The notes under the pieces: generated by a model
What the model was told of the DNA's origin: nothing
Seen by the model: the letters and a program-made list of their open reading frames with translations, nothing else
The model's database searches: none
Position numbers and translations under genes: made by a program
Assembly (NCBI RefSeq): GCF_033958435.1
Contig: NC_134160.1
Coordinates: 16,169,001 to 16,233,000, forward strand
From: Carettochelys insculpta
Lineage: Eukaryota; Chordata; Testudines; Carettochelyidae
Direction: 5' to 3'
Length of the DNA stretch: 64,000 nucleotides
Shown: positions 42,448 through 53,244 of the stretch, one piece after another
Position numbering within the stretch: position 1 is the stretch's first letter
Layout: the number at the start of each line of letters is the position of its first letter

Positions 42448-44265
42448 CACAGTCCCAGTATTGCCCCCATGCTCCCACCCTGCCTGCACCCTTAGTATAG
42501 GGCAGCCACATCTGTGAAAGCAGCAGCCATCTCCTTCCTGCCCTGAGCCATGGACTGCGGACCCATTTGTGCAGCACCTAGCGCAGTGGGGAGCTGATCC
42601 CGGACTAGCTGCTGTGGGAGCATAAAGAGTAAATTATTACCGTACCGACGTCAGTGGTGAAAAGCACATTGCCTGGAACAAGACCTGACTTTTGCCTCCC
42701 AGACTTCACTCCATGCGTCTGGTATATGGACTTTATGAAACTTGGGGGGTAGCTCCTGAAGAGCACTTTGCGGGTTACTTGCGGCAAACATTCCCTGGGT
42801 TTCTAGTGCCTCAAAGCTCTCTAGCAATCCTTAACATTTGTGTTCCACATTCGTGTTCAAAGCATTGCCTGGATGTTAACTCACCAACCCTTGCAACAGC
42901 CCGGGCTGGGAGGCTGCTCACTGAGCTGAGCTAAGCAGTTCTTAGTATGAAATTTGTCAGGGGCAAAAATGCAAGGAGGGTGCCTTTGACACAGTTCACA
43001 ACAGCTGTCAGTTTCACTGAATTGTTTTGGTTGGGAAAAAGTCCTACAAAACCCACGGGAAGAAATCAATGTGTTTCAGTTGTTTGGCTCAAAATGACAC
43101 AACACCTCCTTTGTGTTGATGAGAAAAAAGGCCCAAACCTTTTTAAAATGGTCAAAAGGGCAATAAAACAGCCTGTTATCAAAACAAAATGTTTGATTCC
43201 AAAAAAAGAATTTACTTTTCAGTTTGCCAAGTGTGTGGATGATTTTCATTTTGCTCGGAGCCCAGTTTTTGGTTTTGTTTCATGACACATCAGCTATTTG
43301 TGATGCAGAGCTCCTTTGGCGCCAACAGGCAAAGGGTTCATTGCTCTTTACACGCAACTCCTGTCTCAGACCTGACAAACTCACTACACCTATGGGCTGA
43401 TCTACCCTGGGAGCTTACATTGGCACAGCTACGTCTCTCAGGGGAGGAAAAAACCCGCCCTTGGAGAGGTGGAGCTCTGCTGACCTATCCCCCTGTGCAG
43501 CCAGCTCTAGGCTGATGGAAGAATTCCTGCATTTCCCACCCTTCCCCCTTGCTGAGCAAATACCTTATCTGGGAACTTTGTTTGTTTCCTTTTCTGAAGT
43601 GTTTGTAGGCAGCCCATGATTTGTCTGAATCTGTTTCTTACAAGAAATGCTTTGACTGCTAATCTCAGCAGCTACCTCTGGCTCCTTGGTCCATTTGGTA
43701 TTATCTGTGTTCTGAGATCAGAATAGTTTGGGTGGCGGCAAAGATCTCACCCAAAGGATTTGCAGTTCTGGGTTGGATGAAGTTGATTCCAAGCTGTGGT
43801 TCCAGTGCAAACACTCACGTTTACAAGTGGCAAATACTGCTGTCCCTCCATGGGCTCCAAATATTGACTTTCAATGTGCTGATTTGCTGAACGCTCCTGC
43901 TCCCAAACACATCTCCAATGCCTTCCTCTGGAATGAGGCAAGAGGGGCATGAAAAACTGCCCTGGCAATTTCTTCTGATATTGATTTGGAGAGGGGTGGA
44001 GCTGCAGTTCTCATCTTCAGCTCCACAGTTTCCCCACTGCCCTGTATTACAAAGAGACCTCAGCTAGTTTTCATCTCTCCATTTCCTTCCAAAGCAGCTC
44101 TAATTTTCCAGTTGCCCACAGTGTTTGGACATTCCGTGTTCCAATGGATAGCATATGTGTTAGGTGTAATTTTCTTTCGGTAGCAACTTATCAACCCGAC
44201 CCCGATCGCTCGATTGCTATCGCGGACCTTGTTTATCCAGGCAACGTTTGAGCCGGCATCTTTTA
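42448..44265. other. Intergenic DNA, minor repeat fragments
   Basis: 43346-43390 shares about 45 bases with 28493-28535. 43395-43520 resembles a MITE fragment (CTACGTCTCTCAGGGGAGG). 43070-43285 is AT-rich and repeat-like. No gene seen. Confidence 0.45.
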
Positions 44266-47200
44266 ACATTTAGTTGTACTGGCATCAGATTGGCAGCGAT
44301 GCATTGGATGGGATCAGGAGAAATATGCGGTTGCAAAGTCATTTGGTCAGGAAACGAAATGAAGCATGAAGCAGGAGTTGGATTCCTTCTTAGCAAAACA
44401 GCTAGAAGAGCATTATTAGGATACAAACCAGTGAGTGCAAGAATGATGGTCGCGCGATTCGAAGCAAAACCGTTCAACATCTCAGTCATTCAGGTGTTTG
44501 CACCCACGTCAGACAATATGGAGGAAGAGATTGGGCTATTCTATAACAACTTGACAAAGATGGTGGAGGAGATACCAAAGAAAGATGTGTTGATCATCGG
44601 AGGAGGTTGGAATGGGAACGTTGGAACAGATAATGAAGGTTGGGAGATACTCATGGGAAGGTTTGGATATGGAGAAAGAAACGAATGAGATGAGAAACTG
44701 TTAGAGTTTGCTACAGGGCATGAGATGGTGATTTGCAACACGAGATTCCAACAAAGGACTGTAGGAAACGGATGTGGTGATCGAATGACAGAAAGTCCAA
44801 GAACATGATAGACAAGATTTTGATAAGAAGACGGATAACATCAGTGCAGCAGTGCTGAACTTTCCAAGGAGCAGATACAGACTCAGACCACAGTCTAGTG
44901 ATCGCAAACATCAAGATAAAACTCAAAAGAAAATGTAAGATGCAGTTTAAGAAAAGAAGAGATGTGGCGAGGCCATGTGAGGAAGAAACGGGGAATGCAT
45001 ACAGAGCAGTGCTTGAAGAGAAGATTAAGAATATTGCCACAGAGAAAGACTTAGATAAGAGAGTCGCAGGGACAGCCATCGCTATAGAAGAGAAAATTGA
45101 GCAGACTGTTCCAGAAGAAGAAAAGATCAATAAGAAGTGGATTACTCAGAAGACACTGAAGTTCGTTCAAGAGAAAAGAGCGTTGACGATCAGAAGAGAT
45201 GTTTCTGAGGTGGCAGAACAGCAATATAGGATGAAATGCAATGAGGTAAGGAAAGCAGCCAGAAAGGATAAGGAGAAATGGTTAGAGGAGCAATGTGAAG
45301 ATATTGAGAGGTATTATGGAGAATGTAAGACCAAGGAGGTGTATAAGACAATTAAGAATGTTAATAGGAAATGACAACCGAAGCAGATGGCGATCAAAGA
45401 TGAGAATGAAGAAGTGCTCATGAACAGGGAGAAGATTGTGCAGTGATGGACAAGATATTGCACCAATCTATACAAGGCACAGTTGGACCCGAGTGTCTCA
45501 GAGAGACTGAAGAATTGAAAGAGAGATCTCCCCCGAGCATTGAGAGCGAGAGCGATATTTCAAAGGAGGAAGTAGAAAAAGCACTGAAACAACTAAAGAA
45601 CAACAAGAGCCCTGGAAATGGTAAGATAACAGGAGAGATGATCAAATATGCCAGAGAAAGCATGATTCAGGAAATACACCGACTATGTAATATAGCATGG
45701 AAAGAAAGGAAGGTGCCTAAGGAATGGATAAGATCTGTGCTAGTGACAATACCCAAGAAAAGAAGTACATTGGAGTGCAAGAACTACAGAATGATTGCCT
45801 TAACGAGTCACCTAGGTAAGGTGCTGATGATGATACTGACTGAGAGATTAAGATTGCAGATAGAAGAACATATAGCAGACGAACAAGCGGGGTTCAGAAA
45901 AGATAGAAGTACCATACAGCAGATACTGGCACTAAGACTGATAGCGGAGAAAGCTTGATGAAAGAACAAGAACGTACACACTTGCTTTGTTGATTTTCAA
46001 AAGGCATTTGACAGTATAGATCAGAAAGTGACTTGGGCAGTGTTGGAGTCATATGGAGTGGATAGCAGACTGATACAGTTGTTGAAAGATATCAATGATA
46101 ATGCGGAGGCAGTGGTGAGAATATGCGGGTAGTTGGGAAGTTGGTTTAAAACAAGTAGAAGTATGAGACAAGGAGATCCGATATCACCAAGTATCTTCAT
46201 TGCACATCTGGAGAGAGAGATGGACAAGATCAAGGAAGAGGTAGAAGGGATATCTGTGCACGGGAAAAGAATTAACAACTTGAGGTTTGCAGATGAAATA
46301 GTTATCATTGAGGAAGATGAGGCATAGTAGTAGTAGTAGCAGGCATCCTTCAGTCTGCATAGACTATGGATCGCACCCTTTAAAGTTTCAATTGAGGACT
46401 TCATTTACAGCATCTGTTGTGACTATGAAGACCCACACAAGAGTGACAGTCCTTCCTGCATCTCTTGCAGATGTAGTGGGTGTCTGGCAAGTCCTTATTG
46501 TGCTTTCTGTGCGCTCGCTTCTCCTCTGCTAGCTGTCTGATCTTCATCTCGCCCTTCTGAAGGCCCTTGTGTAACCCCTGCCTCCATCTGCTGCGGTCGT
46601 CCGCTAGTTCTTCCCAGTTGTCCAGCTCGATGTCTACCTCTCTGAGGTCTCCTGGTGCCTCAGGCGCATCCTTGGAATATCATGGAAGGACAGAGTGACC
46701 AACACCGCCGTCCTCGAGCAAGCTGGAATGCCAACCATGCACACCCTCCTCAGGCAGCGTCGACTCCTCTGGCTTGGCCACGTCCACAGGATGAATGATG
46801 GAAGGATTCCAAAAGACATCCTGTATGGTGAGCTAGCCTCTGGCAAAAGACCTCCCGGACGCCCCCAGTTGTGCTACAAAGATGTCTGCAAGAGAGACCT
46901 CAGAGAGGAAGATAAGGAGAAGCTAGCGAAAATGGTGCAGGTATTAAACGAAGAAGGGAAGCAGTACGGACTGATTAGGAACATCGATAGAACAAAAACA
47001 ATGGTATTTGGAGATAAGGAATTAGGAAGGAAGATCAGTGTTGATGGTATTCAACTACAAAATGTAGAGAAGTTCACGTATCTGAGGAGCAACATAATGT
47101 ATGATCTAGACTGTAAGAAGGAAATAGAAATTAGAACAGCGAAAGCAAGAGTGAGTTTGAAGGCGATGGATAAGATCTGGAAAAGCAAACCAATTAGCTT

Positions 47201-47700
47201 AGGAATGAAGCTGAGTGTCTTGAAAACATGCGTAGTCAGCAACATGTTCTATAGATGTGAGACACGGGTGATAACAAAAGAGTCGAAAAGAAGAATATTG
47301 GCGTTTGAAAGGAGTTGTTATAGAAAAATTCTGAGAATAGGATGGATGCAGAAGGTCACCAATGAGGAATTATATAGGAAGATACAGCCAAAAGAGAACC
47401 TGCTGCAGAAGGTTATAACACAGAAGCTACAACTATTTGGACATGTTTGCAGAATGAACGACAAACGAAAAATCAAGACCCTGGTATTCGGCACAATGGA
47501 CGGTTCGCATAGGAGAGGCAGACCCCACAGACAATGGATAGATGATGTAATAGATGGGTGCGGAGGTAGTCTACAGAAACTAAGCCACTCCGCACTGGAT
47601 AGGGAAAGATGGAAGGAAATAGTGAGAGAGGCATCAGACACCAACAGGCACTGAGCCCACGGTTATTGATGTTGATGGTGTTGATGTAGTTTTCATCTGA
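44266..47700 (+). mobile_element. RTE-like LINE, interrupted by a nested LINE insertion
   Basis: The element encodes an APE-type endonuclease and RT in pieces. EN is at 44290-44690 (GVGFLLSKTARRALLGYKP, ISVIQVFAPTSD, DVLIIGGGWNGNVGTDNEGW). The EN-RT linker is at 44898-45374. The RT is at 45443-46327 (KNNKSPGNGKITGEMIKYAR, motif A CFVDFQKAFDSIDQ, SRSMRQGDPISPSIF, motif C FADEIVII). The C-terminal domain is at 46920-47654 (VDGIQLQNVEKFTYLRSNIM, GHVCRMNDKRKIKTLVFGTM, HRRGRPHRQWIDDVIDGCGG). Motif C has Glu for the second Asp and several stops break the frame, so it is inactive. The 3' UTR carries a short GATGTTGATG-type repeat. It is 5'-truncated near 44270. Confidence 0.88.
46323..46904 (-). mobile_element. 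5'-inverted LINE insertion (twin-priming type) within the RTE-like LINE
   Basis: The insertion is flanked by GAGGAAGATGAGG (46310-46322) and GAGGAAGATAAGG (46905-46917), a 13 bp target duplication with one mismatch. The 3' half is on the - strand (46650 down to 46323): WEELADDRSRWRQGLHKGLQ, a KRCRKDCHSCVGLHSHNRCC finger, a stop and a (CTA)n tail. The preceding part of the same protein is on the + strand (about 46655-46904): LRRILGISWKDRVTNTAVLE ... GRPQLCYKDVCKRDLRE. The halves share GACCTCAGAGAGG at the switch. The family is related to the element at 780-1960. Confidence 0.88.
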
Positions 47701-47789
47701 CGAAGCAGAGGGAAAAGGACCAGCCTAGGGGCAGAAAGATGAGCCAGTGGTTAGGAGGTGGCCTGCCATCGACTTCCTCTCTATTCTTT

Positions 47790-48028
47790 GACTACATCTC
47801 CACTAGCCCTGGAGATCAGGGTTTGATCTCCAGGGACACATGAAATTGACCTCTTAGGGGTCAAAAGACACAAGGATTAAGGGAGGTCGACTTGAGAAAC
47901 TCTCCCGTCCATCTTCCCCAGTAGGAACAGCCACGTTAGCTGAGCACAGGTAGGTCGCGCCAAGTGACATAGTTGCCATAGCTGGAATTGCGTAGCTGTG
48001 GCCGACTTTGCCTGGTGCAGATATAGCC
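47790..48028. mobile_element. Probable MITE
   Basis: GACTACATCTCCACTAGCC at the left and, inverted, GGCTATATCTGCACCAGGC at the right match at 14 of 19 positions. The interior pairs partly. The target duplication is not clear. The TIR style is that of Harbinger MITEs in this window. Confidence 0.5.
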
Positions 48029-48503
48029 TGAGACAGGTTACTTGATGAGCACCTCCCAGAACAGATTCTGTTTTCCTAGTTGGGGGAGTTGGGGGCCAGT
48101 GGAAGCGATGCAGGGACGTGCTGAAGGCACACATGAAAAAGTGCAGCATTGGTGGCAATGCATGGGAGAACCTTGCCCAGCCTGTCCCTAGCAAACAGCA
48201 GTAATCTGTGAGCAGGTGGCACAATCTGAGAGGGAGCAAAGAGTGACAAAAACTACCCTGCAGCCCTCCAACATCTACCAGCGGCTGCCCCTTCCATGAT
48301 AAGACCTGCAGCTCCAGAATAGGGCTGGTCAGCCAGCAACTGCCTCACAGCTAGGGGCTGACATGAGGACATCTGACGTGTTCTTGAGTGACCACAGAGA
48401 GACAGATTTGGGCCTGGTCCTCCAAAGCACTCAGGGCCCTCTCGTCCACTGAACGCTGGGGAATTTAGGAGTCTAAATACTTGTGAAGGTCTTGGCCTCA
48501 GAG

Positions 48504-48905
48504 TGTGATGGGGTTCTGGGGTCCCCCAAGCTCTGCACCCTGTCCGCAGGCAGGAGAGTCTCTCACTCAGCAGGAAAACAGCAGGTTTATTAGCCGACAG
48601 GACACAGCATCATACAGAGGAGTCAGTGCAGCAGGCAGAGACAGCCAGTCCAATCCATGCTGGGGAGAGGAGGCCCCGAGGGGCCCCCAGAGCTGGGGCC
48701 TTGCCCCCTCCTTTGTCTCTCTCTCTCTCCCAGCCCAGACTAACTGCTTCCCAACTCCCAGTTCCAATTCAAACCCCTCAGGCTCCACCTCCTCCTTTGT
48801 CTGCAGTACAAAGGTGTTAGCTGGTCATCAAGGTTACCCTCAGCAGGAGCCCCACACCCTCTGTGAGTCACTCACATACACACAGGTATCCCCCACTCCA
48901 TCACA
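48504..48905 (-). mobile_element. Solo LTR (copy A) flanked by 35 bp direct repeats
   Basis: The ends TGTGATGG and CCATCACA are perfect 8 bp inverses. On the - strand a poly(A) signal AATAAA (48591-48586) sits about 80 bases before the 3' end, as in an R region. It shares its layout with copy B (40596-41056). The insertion is bordered by identical AGGAGTCTAAATACTTGTGA ... GCCTCAG copies at 48467-48501 and 48905-48939, which is far longer than the 4-6 bp expected for LTR integration. There is no internal gag/pol. Confidence 0.75.
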
Positions 48906-49180
48906 GGAGTCTAAATACTTGTGAAGGTCTTGGCCTCAGCCTGTGTGTGCCTCAGGCCCCTGGCTGTGCTAGGAAGGTACCAGCCCTGCCCTTCTCCACA
49001 AGGTCAAGTGCGGTGAGATCTAGGCAGATGTTGCTTCACAGCCCAGGCCACTGCCCTGGGGGCTTTGTAGCATGGAGCTGTCCTGAAGCCATAGGGGTGA
49101 GGTAGGTAATCTCAGGCACCAGGCTCAGAGGGTGCTGTATTAGACCCAAGTGAAGTTTTTTCTCTATCTAAAAAAATGTT

Positions 49181-49470
49181 TTATCTGTAAAAGGGGCAAG
49201 TGACGGGGGCGGCCCCAGATCGGCCAGCCACATCCCGGGCCCAGGCGTAACCCTGCCGCAGCTCCTTAACCTTAGTCCTGACGTGGTCCGGAGTGCGGGC
49301 AGGGTTTCCCCGGGCGGCCAGGCCCTCAGCCAGCCGAGCGAATGCATCCACGTTCCGCTTCTTGCTCCCCATTACCTAGAGCACCTTCTCCTCGCTCCAG
49401 AGCCCCAGCAGGTCCCGAAGCTCAGCCTCTGTCCAGGAGGGGCCCCGCTGCCGCTTGCTGCCCTGGCTGC
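49181..49470 (-). pseudogene. Harbinger-associated Myb/SANT-like domain, inverted piece with a nonsense codon
   Basis: The - strand reads RGPSWTEAELRDLLGLWSEE, KVL, a TAG stop (49378-49376), then VMGSKKRNVDAFARLAEGLA ... HVRTKVKELRQGYAWARDVA ... CPFYR and a stop. This is the tri-helix Myb/SANT-like domain (W..AE...L...W; R......A..L...G; K...LR..Y) found in the accessory protein of PIF/Harbinger elements, where it binds the transposon ends. The frame ends abruptly after FYR, where such proteins usually continue. The C-terminal half seems to lie on the other strand (49560-50060). Confidence 0.75.
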
Positions 49471-49559
49471 CAGCCTGGGAGCCCTGGCTCCCCTTGGGAG
49501 GGTCCCCTGGGGGCGCTGGGGGGGCTGCTGTGCTGTTTTATCTCTGGGGCCATCGCTCC

Positions 49560-50060
49560 AGGCCAGCCCCTCAACGGAGGACCGACCGGCCCCATGGTGG
49601 GCAAGACGGCGGACCCAGCACCAGCCGCCGGCGACGGACCCCCAGCTGCTGGCCCTCCACCACCGGCAGCTGGAGGTCGCGGAGCAGCGCCTGCGGGTGG
49701 AGAAACGCCGCCTCCATCTCCAGGAGCAGGCACTGGCCTGGTGCCAAGAGGCATGGGGGGGCCTACATGGAGACATTCAACCGCATAGCGGACTACCTGG
49801 CCGCCCCCCATGCCGCGCCAGCCGCCGCTGCGCCCGCCCTGACTGCTCCACCCGCCGCGCCACCCGCTGCTCCGCTCGTCGCCGTGCCGTCCGCAATCAC
49901 CCCGACACCCGCCACCGAGGGCCGTTCCGCCGAGGGAGACCTGGGGCCAGCTGACACTCGCCGGACGTATCTGCTGGTCCGCCCGGCCCCCAGCCAGCCC
50001 CCGATAGGGCTGCGGCTGAGGTGGGGCTCCCGGCCGCCCACCCCCAGTGCTGGACTATAG
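49560..50060 (+). pseudogene. C-terminal coiled-coil part of a Harbinger accessory protein, frameshifted
   Basis: From 49643 the + frame reads QLLALHHRQLEVAEQRLRVE, then KRRLHLQEQALAWCQEAWG, a heptad-like coiled coil. At a run of seven G (49755-49761) the frame shifts by one and continues AYMETFNRIADYLAAPHAA, then an Ala/Pro-rich tail to a stop at 50060. The pattern matches the C-terminal part of vertebrate transposon-derived Myb/SANT proteins. It is convergent with the transposase gene (start near 51834). The SANT part lies head to head on the opposite strand (49181-49470). Confidence 0.65.
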
Positions 50061-50312
50061 GGGCATGGGGCCCAGGACGTGGCCACCCTCCTTGTATATA
50101 GTTGGTATTTATTTATTTGTGCCCCCCGTTTGCCCAGTCCCCCCCACGTAAATAGTTCTCCCCTTCCTTGTTATCCCTGGTTTTTTTTGTTAATATATAC
50201 GTACACTTTTCATATTTAAGTTAGTTAGAAGTTCCTGTATATAGTTTGTATTAGTTAGTTATAGAACAGAGTTGAAAGTAAACCAGTTTGATTTCACAAA
50301 CAAGTGTCTGCT

Positions 50313-50318
50313 TTTATT
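50313..50318 (-). terminator. Poly(A) signal of the Harbinger transposase gene
   Basis: TTTATT on the + strand gives AATAAA on the - strand, about 115 bases after the transposase stop. Confidence 0.6.
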
Positions 50319-50430
50319 TTTGCAGGAAAAGTGTGGGGGGGGTGCTGTTGGGTGCTCCGTGGTGTGGGCGTAGGGGCAGGGAGTGTTGTGGAGGATGGGG
50401 GGGGGGCGCAGTGGGGGGGCCTGGCAGCGT

Positions 50431-51834
50431 TCACCCCGCGGCCTCATCGAAGTGGGCCCGCAGGGCCTCCCGGACCCGGGTCCCTTCGGGGTCCACCTGG
50501 CGACTGGGGGCAGTGGGTGGCTGCACATCGGCCCTGCCGGCCTCCACAGCCCAGTCCTGAAAAAAGGCCTCCCCCTTGCTATCCACCAAATTGTGCAGGG
50601 CGCTGCACGCACCCACAATCTGGGGGATGTTGGTGGGGCCCGCATCCAGGTGGGTGAGGAGACATCTCCAGCGCCCTTTGAGGCAGCCAAATGAGCGCTC
50701 CACCACCTGGCGTGTGTGGTTCAGGCGCTGGTTGAAGCGCTCCTGGCTGGCAGAGAGATGGCCCGTGTACGGGTGCATGAGCCAGGGCCGGAGGGGGTAT
50801 GCTGCATCTGCGATGACGCAGAGGGGCATGGTGGTGTCCCCCACAGGGATCTCCCACTGGGGGATGTAGGTCCCCGCCTCCAGCCGGCGGCACATGCCTG
50901 AGTTCCGGAAAACCCAGGCGTCGTGGGTGCTGCCAGGCCAGCCCACATAAATGTCCTGGAAATGGCCCCGGCTGTCCACCAAGGCCTGGAGGACCACTGA
51001 GTGGTAGCCCTTGCGGTTTATGTAGCGTCCTCCACTGTGCACCGGGGCACGGATGGGGATGTGAGTCCCATCCAGAGCCCCGAAGCAATTGGGGAAGCCC
51101 AGCGTGGCAAAGCCCACGATGGCAGCATCCGGGTCCCCCAGCCTCACGAGCCTGTGGAGGAGCAGGGCGTTGATGGCGCGCACGATCTGCAGGGGAAGCA
51201 CATGGGAGAGCACCAATGAGGGGTGAGCGGGGTGTGTGTGGCCCTTCCCTGCCAGGGCCCCCCTTCCCTCCCCTGCCCTGCCCGGGCCCCCCTGCCCTGC
51301 CAGGGCTGCCACCCCCGCTCCCCCTGTGGGTCCTCTTACCTCCATGAGGACAGCCCTGACGGTGGCCTTGCCGACGCCAAACTGCTGTCCCATGGATCGG
51401 TAGCTGTCTGGAGTGGCCAGCTTCCAGACAGCGATGCCGACCCGTTTCTCCACAGGGAGGGCACGCCGCATGTTGGTGTCCTGGTGCCTGAGTGCGGGGG
51501 TGAGCCACTGGCACAGCTCCATAAATGTCTGCCGGCTCATGCTAAAGTTCCTGAGCCAGCGGTCGTCGTCCCACTCCCCAAGCACCAGCCGCTCCCATCA
51601 GTCGGTGCTGGTGGGGTAGCTCCACAGCCGCCGGCGTGTGAGGCGGGGGGAGGGGGTCAGGGTGCTGCAGGGTTGGGGGTTGAGTCCTCCTCCCCTGCGG
51701 GCCGCTCCTCCTCCGGTGTGGCAAGGAGGTGCTCAGCTGCCTCCCGCATGGCATGGAGCAGGGCGAGCAATGCTCCTGCAGGGGCGGCTGGGTGGACCTC
51801 TGGCTGCTGCTGCTGCTGCTGCTGGGGGTCCATG
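50431..51834 (-). CDS. PIF/Harbinger DDE transposase (catalytic part open; N-terminus disrupted)
   Basis: The frame is open from 51585 to 50431 (384 codons, including a probable in-frame intron at 51339-51187: GTAAGA donor, CCCCTGCAG acceptor). Its landmarks are a helical N-terminal region with MRRALPVEKRVGIAVWKLAT, then FGALDGTHIPI (Asp172), GWPGSTHDAWVFRNS (Asp222), VIADAAYPLRPWLMHPY (Asp259) and RQVVERSFGCLKGRW (Glu296). This is the DDE_Tnp_4 order of PIF/Harbinger and HARBI1. The likely true start is ATG at 51834-51832, giving MDP and seven Gln. Between 51834 and 51585 a frameshift near 51660 and a TGA near 51600 (where Trp is expected in TSTD_WERL) break it. Intact activity is thus unlikely unless it starts at 51585. 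Confidence 0.88.
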
Positions 51835-52191
51835 ACTGCGTCGCCCGAGGTCTGTGTGCCTATGGCTCTGCAGACCGCGTGCTGTGCAGGCTGAGTGTGT
51901 CTGGGAGGGGCCCTTTAAGGGAGCGGCTAGCTGTTGCCCCGGAAGCGCTGGCCCGCCCTGTGACCCTGTCTGCAGCTGTGCCTGGCATCCCTATTTCGAT
52001 GTGTGTTACTTTGGCGTATAGACGTTCCCTCGCTGCGCCTATTTCGATGTGGTGCTGCGCAACATCGATGTTGAACATCGACGTTGCCAGCCCTGGAGGA
52101 CGTGTAGACGTTATTCATCGAAATAGCCTATTTCGATGTCACCACATCAAAATAGGCTACTTCAATGTAGGCTTCACGTGTAGACGTAGCT

Positions 52192-52665
52192 GAAAAGTTG
52201 CGCAAGGAGTTTTACCACGATTGTACAAGGACAGCCACAGGTATTGGCTTCTCATTTTTCTCTGTATTGAATGTTTACGGCAGGGGCAAGAACCAAAGTC
52301 ATATTTTGCCTAGGGCACCCAAAGCCCATGAGGTGGCCCTGTGTGCCAGGAGGGCTAGGTCTGGGCGAGGGAGACCTTACTTGTTCATATTTAATTCATC
52401 TCTTCCAAAGGCCCTGTAACAAAGCCATGTGTGCTTGCTGATAACCCCAGGGGATTCCCATGATTGGTTCACACTATTGCTACAATAGCCTCCTAGAACA
52501 GGTGACCGAGGCCCAGAAGGCGGGGCTCTGCGGTCTGTTATCCTGGGAGTCACTCCCTTGCCTGCACAGAAGTAACTGTGGGTCTACCCCACTGTGACAG
52601 AGACCAGAATCTCACCCAGAGAGGCTACCTAGCTGGTCTATGGACACAGAAGCCACTCAATGGAA
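52192..52665. other. Intergenic DNA, nothing recognised
   Basis: No repeat end, exon or RNA gene is evident. Confidence 0.4.
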
Positions 52666-52666
52666 A

Positions 52667-52880
52667 GAAAGCAGGCTGTAGCTGGTTAGGTGCTGGACTG
52701 CATCTTCCTAGACTTGGGTTCAAATCCTGGTTCTGTCACAGACTCTTGGCTGCCCTTGGCCAAGTCATTTAGTCCACACTGGGCCTCAGCTCCCCGTCAG
52801 TGAAACGAGGAAAATACTTCCTGCCTCACAGAGGTGTGTGGTGAAAATCTATTTGTGACTGGTGAGGTGCCATGGGCCTG
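52667..52880 (+). repeat. MIR/CORE-SINE-like element
   Basis: The order CTGCATCTTCCTAGACTTGG, GTTCAAATCCTGGTTCTGTC, CCTTGGCCAAGTCATTTAGT, CCTCAGCTCCCCGTCAGTGA and CCTGCCTCACAGAGGTGTGT follows the MIR core and 3' consensus as I know it. It is the best-preserved copy in the window. Confidence 0.75.
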
Positions 52881-53244
52881 TGTGAATGACAGGACCAAGC
52901 GGCCCTGACTGCTCACAAACACAGGCTCTGTAGCACTTCCAGTCTGTGCCCTGGAAACTCTAGCCAGGGTCTTTCCTATGGTGACCCAACACAGGATGGT
53001 TTGTGGTCACGGTCCTTCCCACAGCCAGCTGCACTGTGCTGACTTAATAGGCTTAGGTAGCAGCTGTCCAATGGATGGACCTGCTGGTACCTCTAGCAGC
53101 CAATCCCTATTGATTCCTGCACAATCCATTGTGACACTAAGCGCAGCCCTGGGCCAGCAGGTAACTCGGTCTTTTCTCTTTTCTTCCCTCTCCCCACTTT
53201 CGCTCTGCTCTGTAACCCCTGGACTCTATTTGTCTATTCCAATC

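Larger units (their letters stand above)
49181..52191. mobile_element. PIF/Harbinger transposon, rearranged, right TIR recognised
   Basis: The element contains a transposase on the - strand and an accessory Myb/SANT plus coiled-coil gene in convergent layout. The right end on the - strand begins near 52191 with GCTACGTCTACACGTGAAGC, followed by subterminal inverted repeats built on CATCGAAATAG / CTATTTCGATG (51985-52175). I found no matching left end; the region left of 49190 looks like host DNA. The left part of the element therefore appears inverted or lost. Confidence 0.7.

Noticed and set aside
47655..47705. Penelope-like ATCTGACGAAGCAG immediately after the RTE-like LINE
   Set aside because: About 14 matching bases only, with no continuation into the terminal repeat on either side; may be chance.
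50431..51585. Domesticated HARBI1-like host gene
   Set aside because: A transposon right end with subterminal repeats, a companion accessory gene fragment and broken N-terminal codons all fit a decaying transposon better than a conserved host gene.
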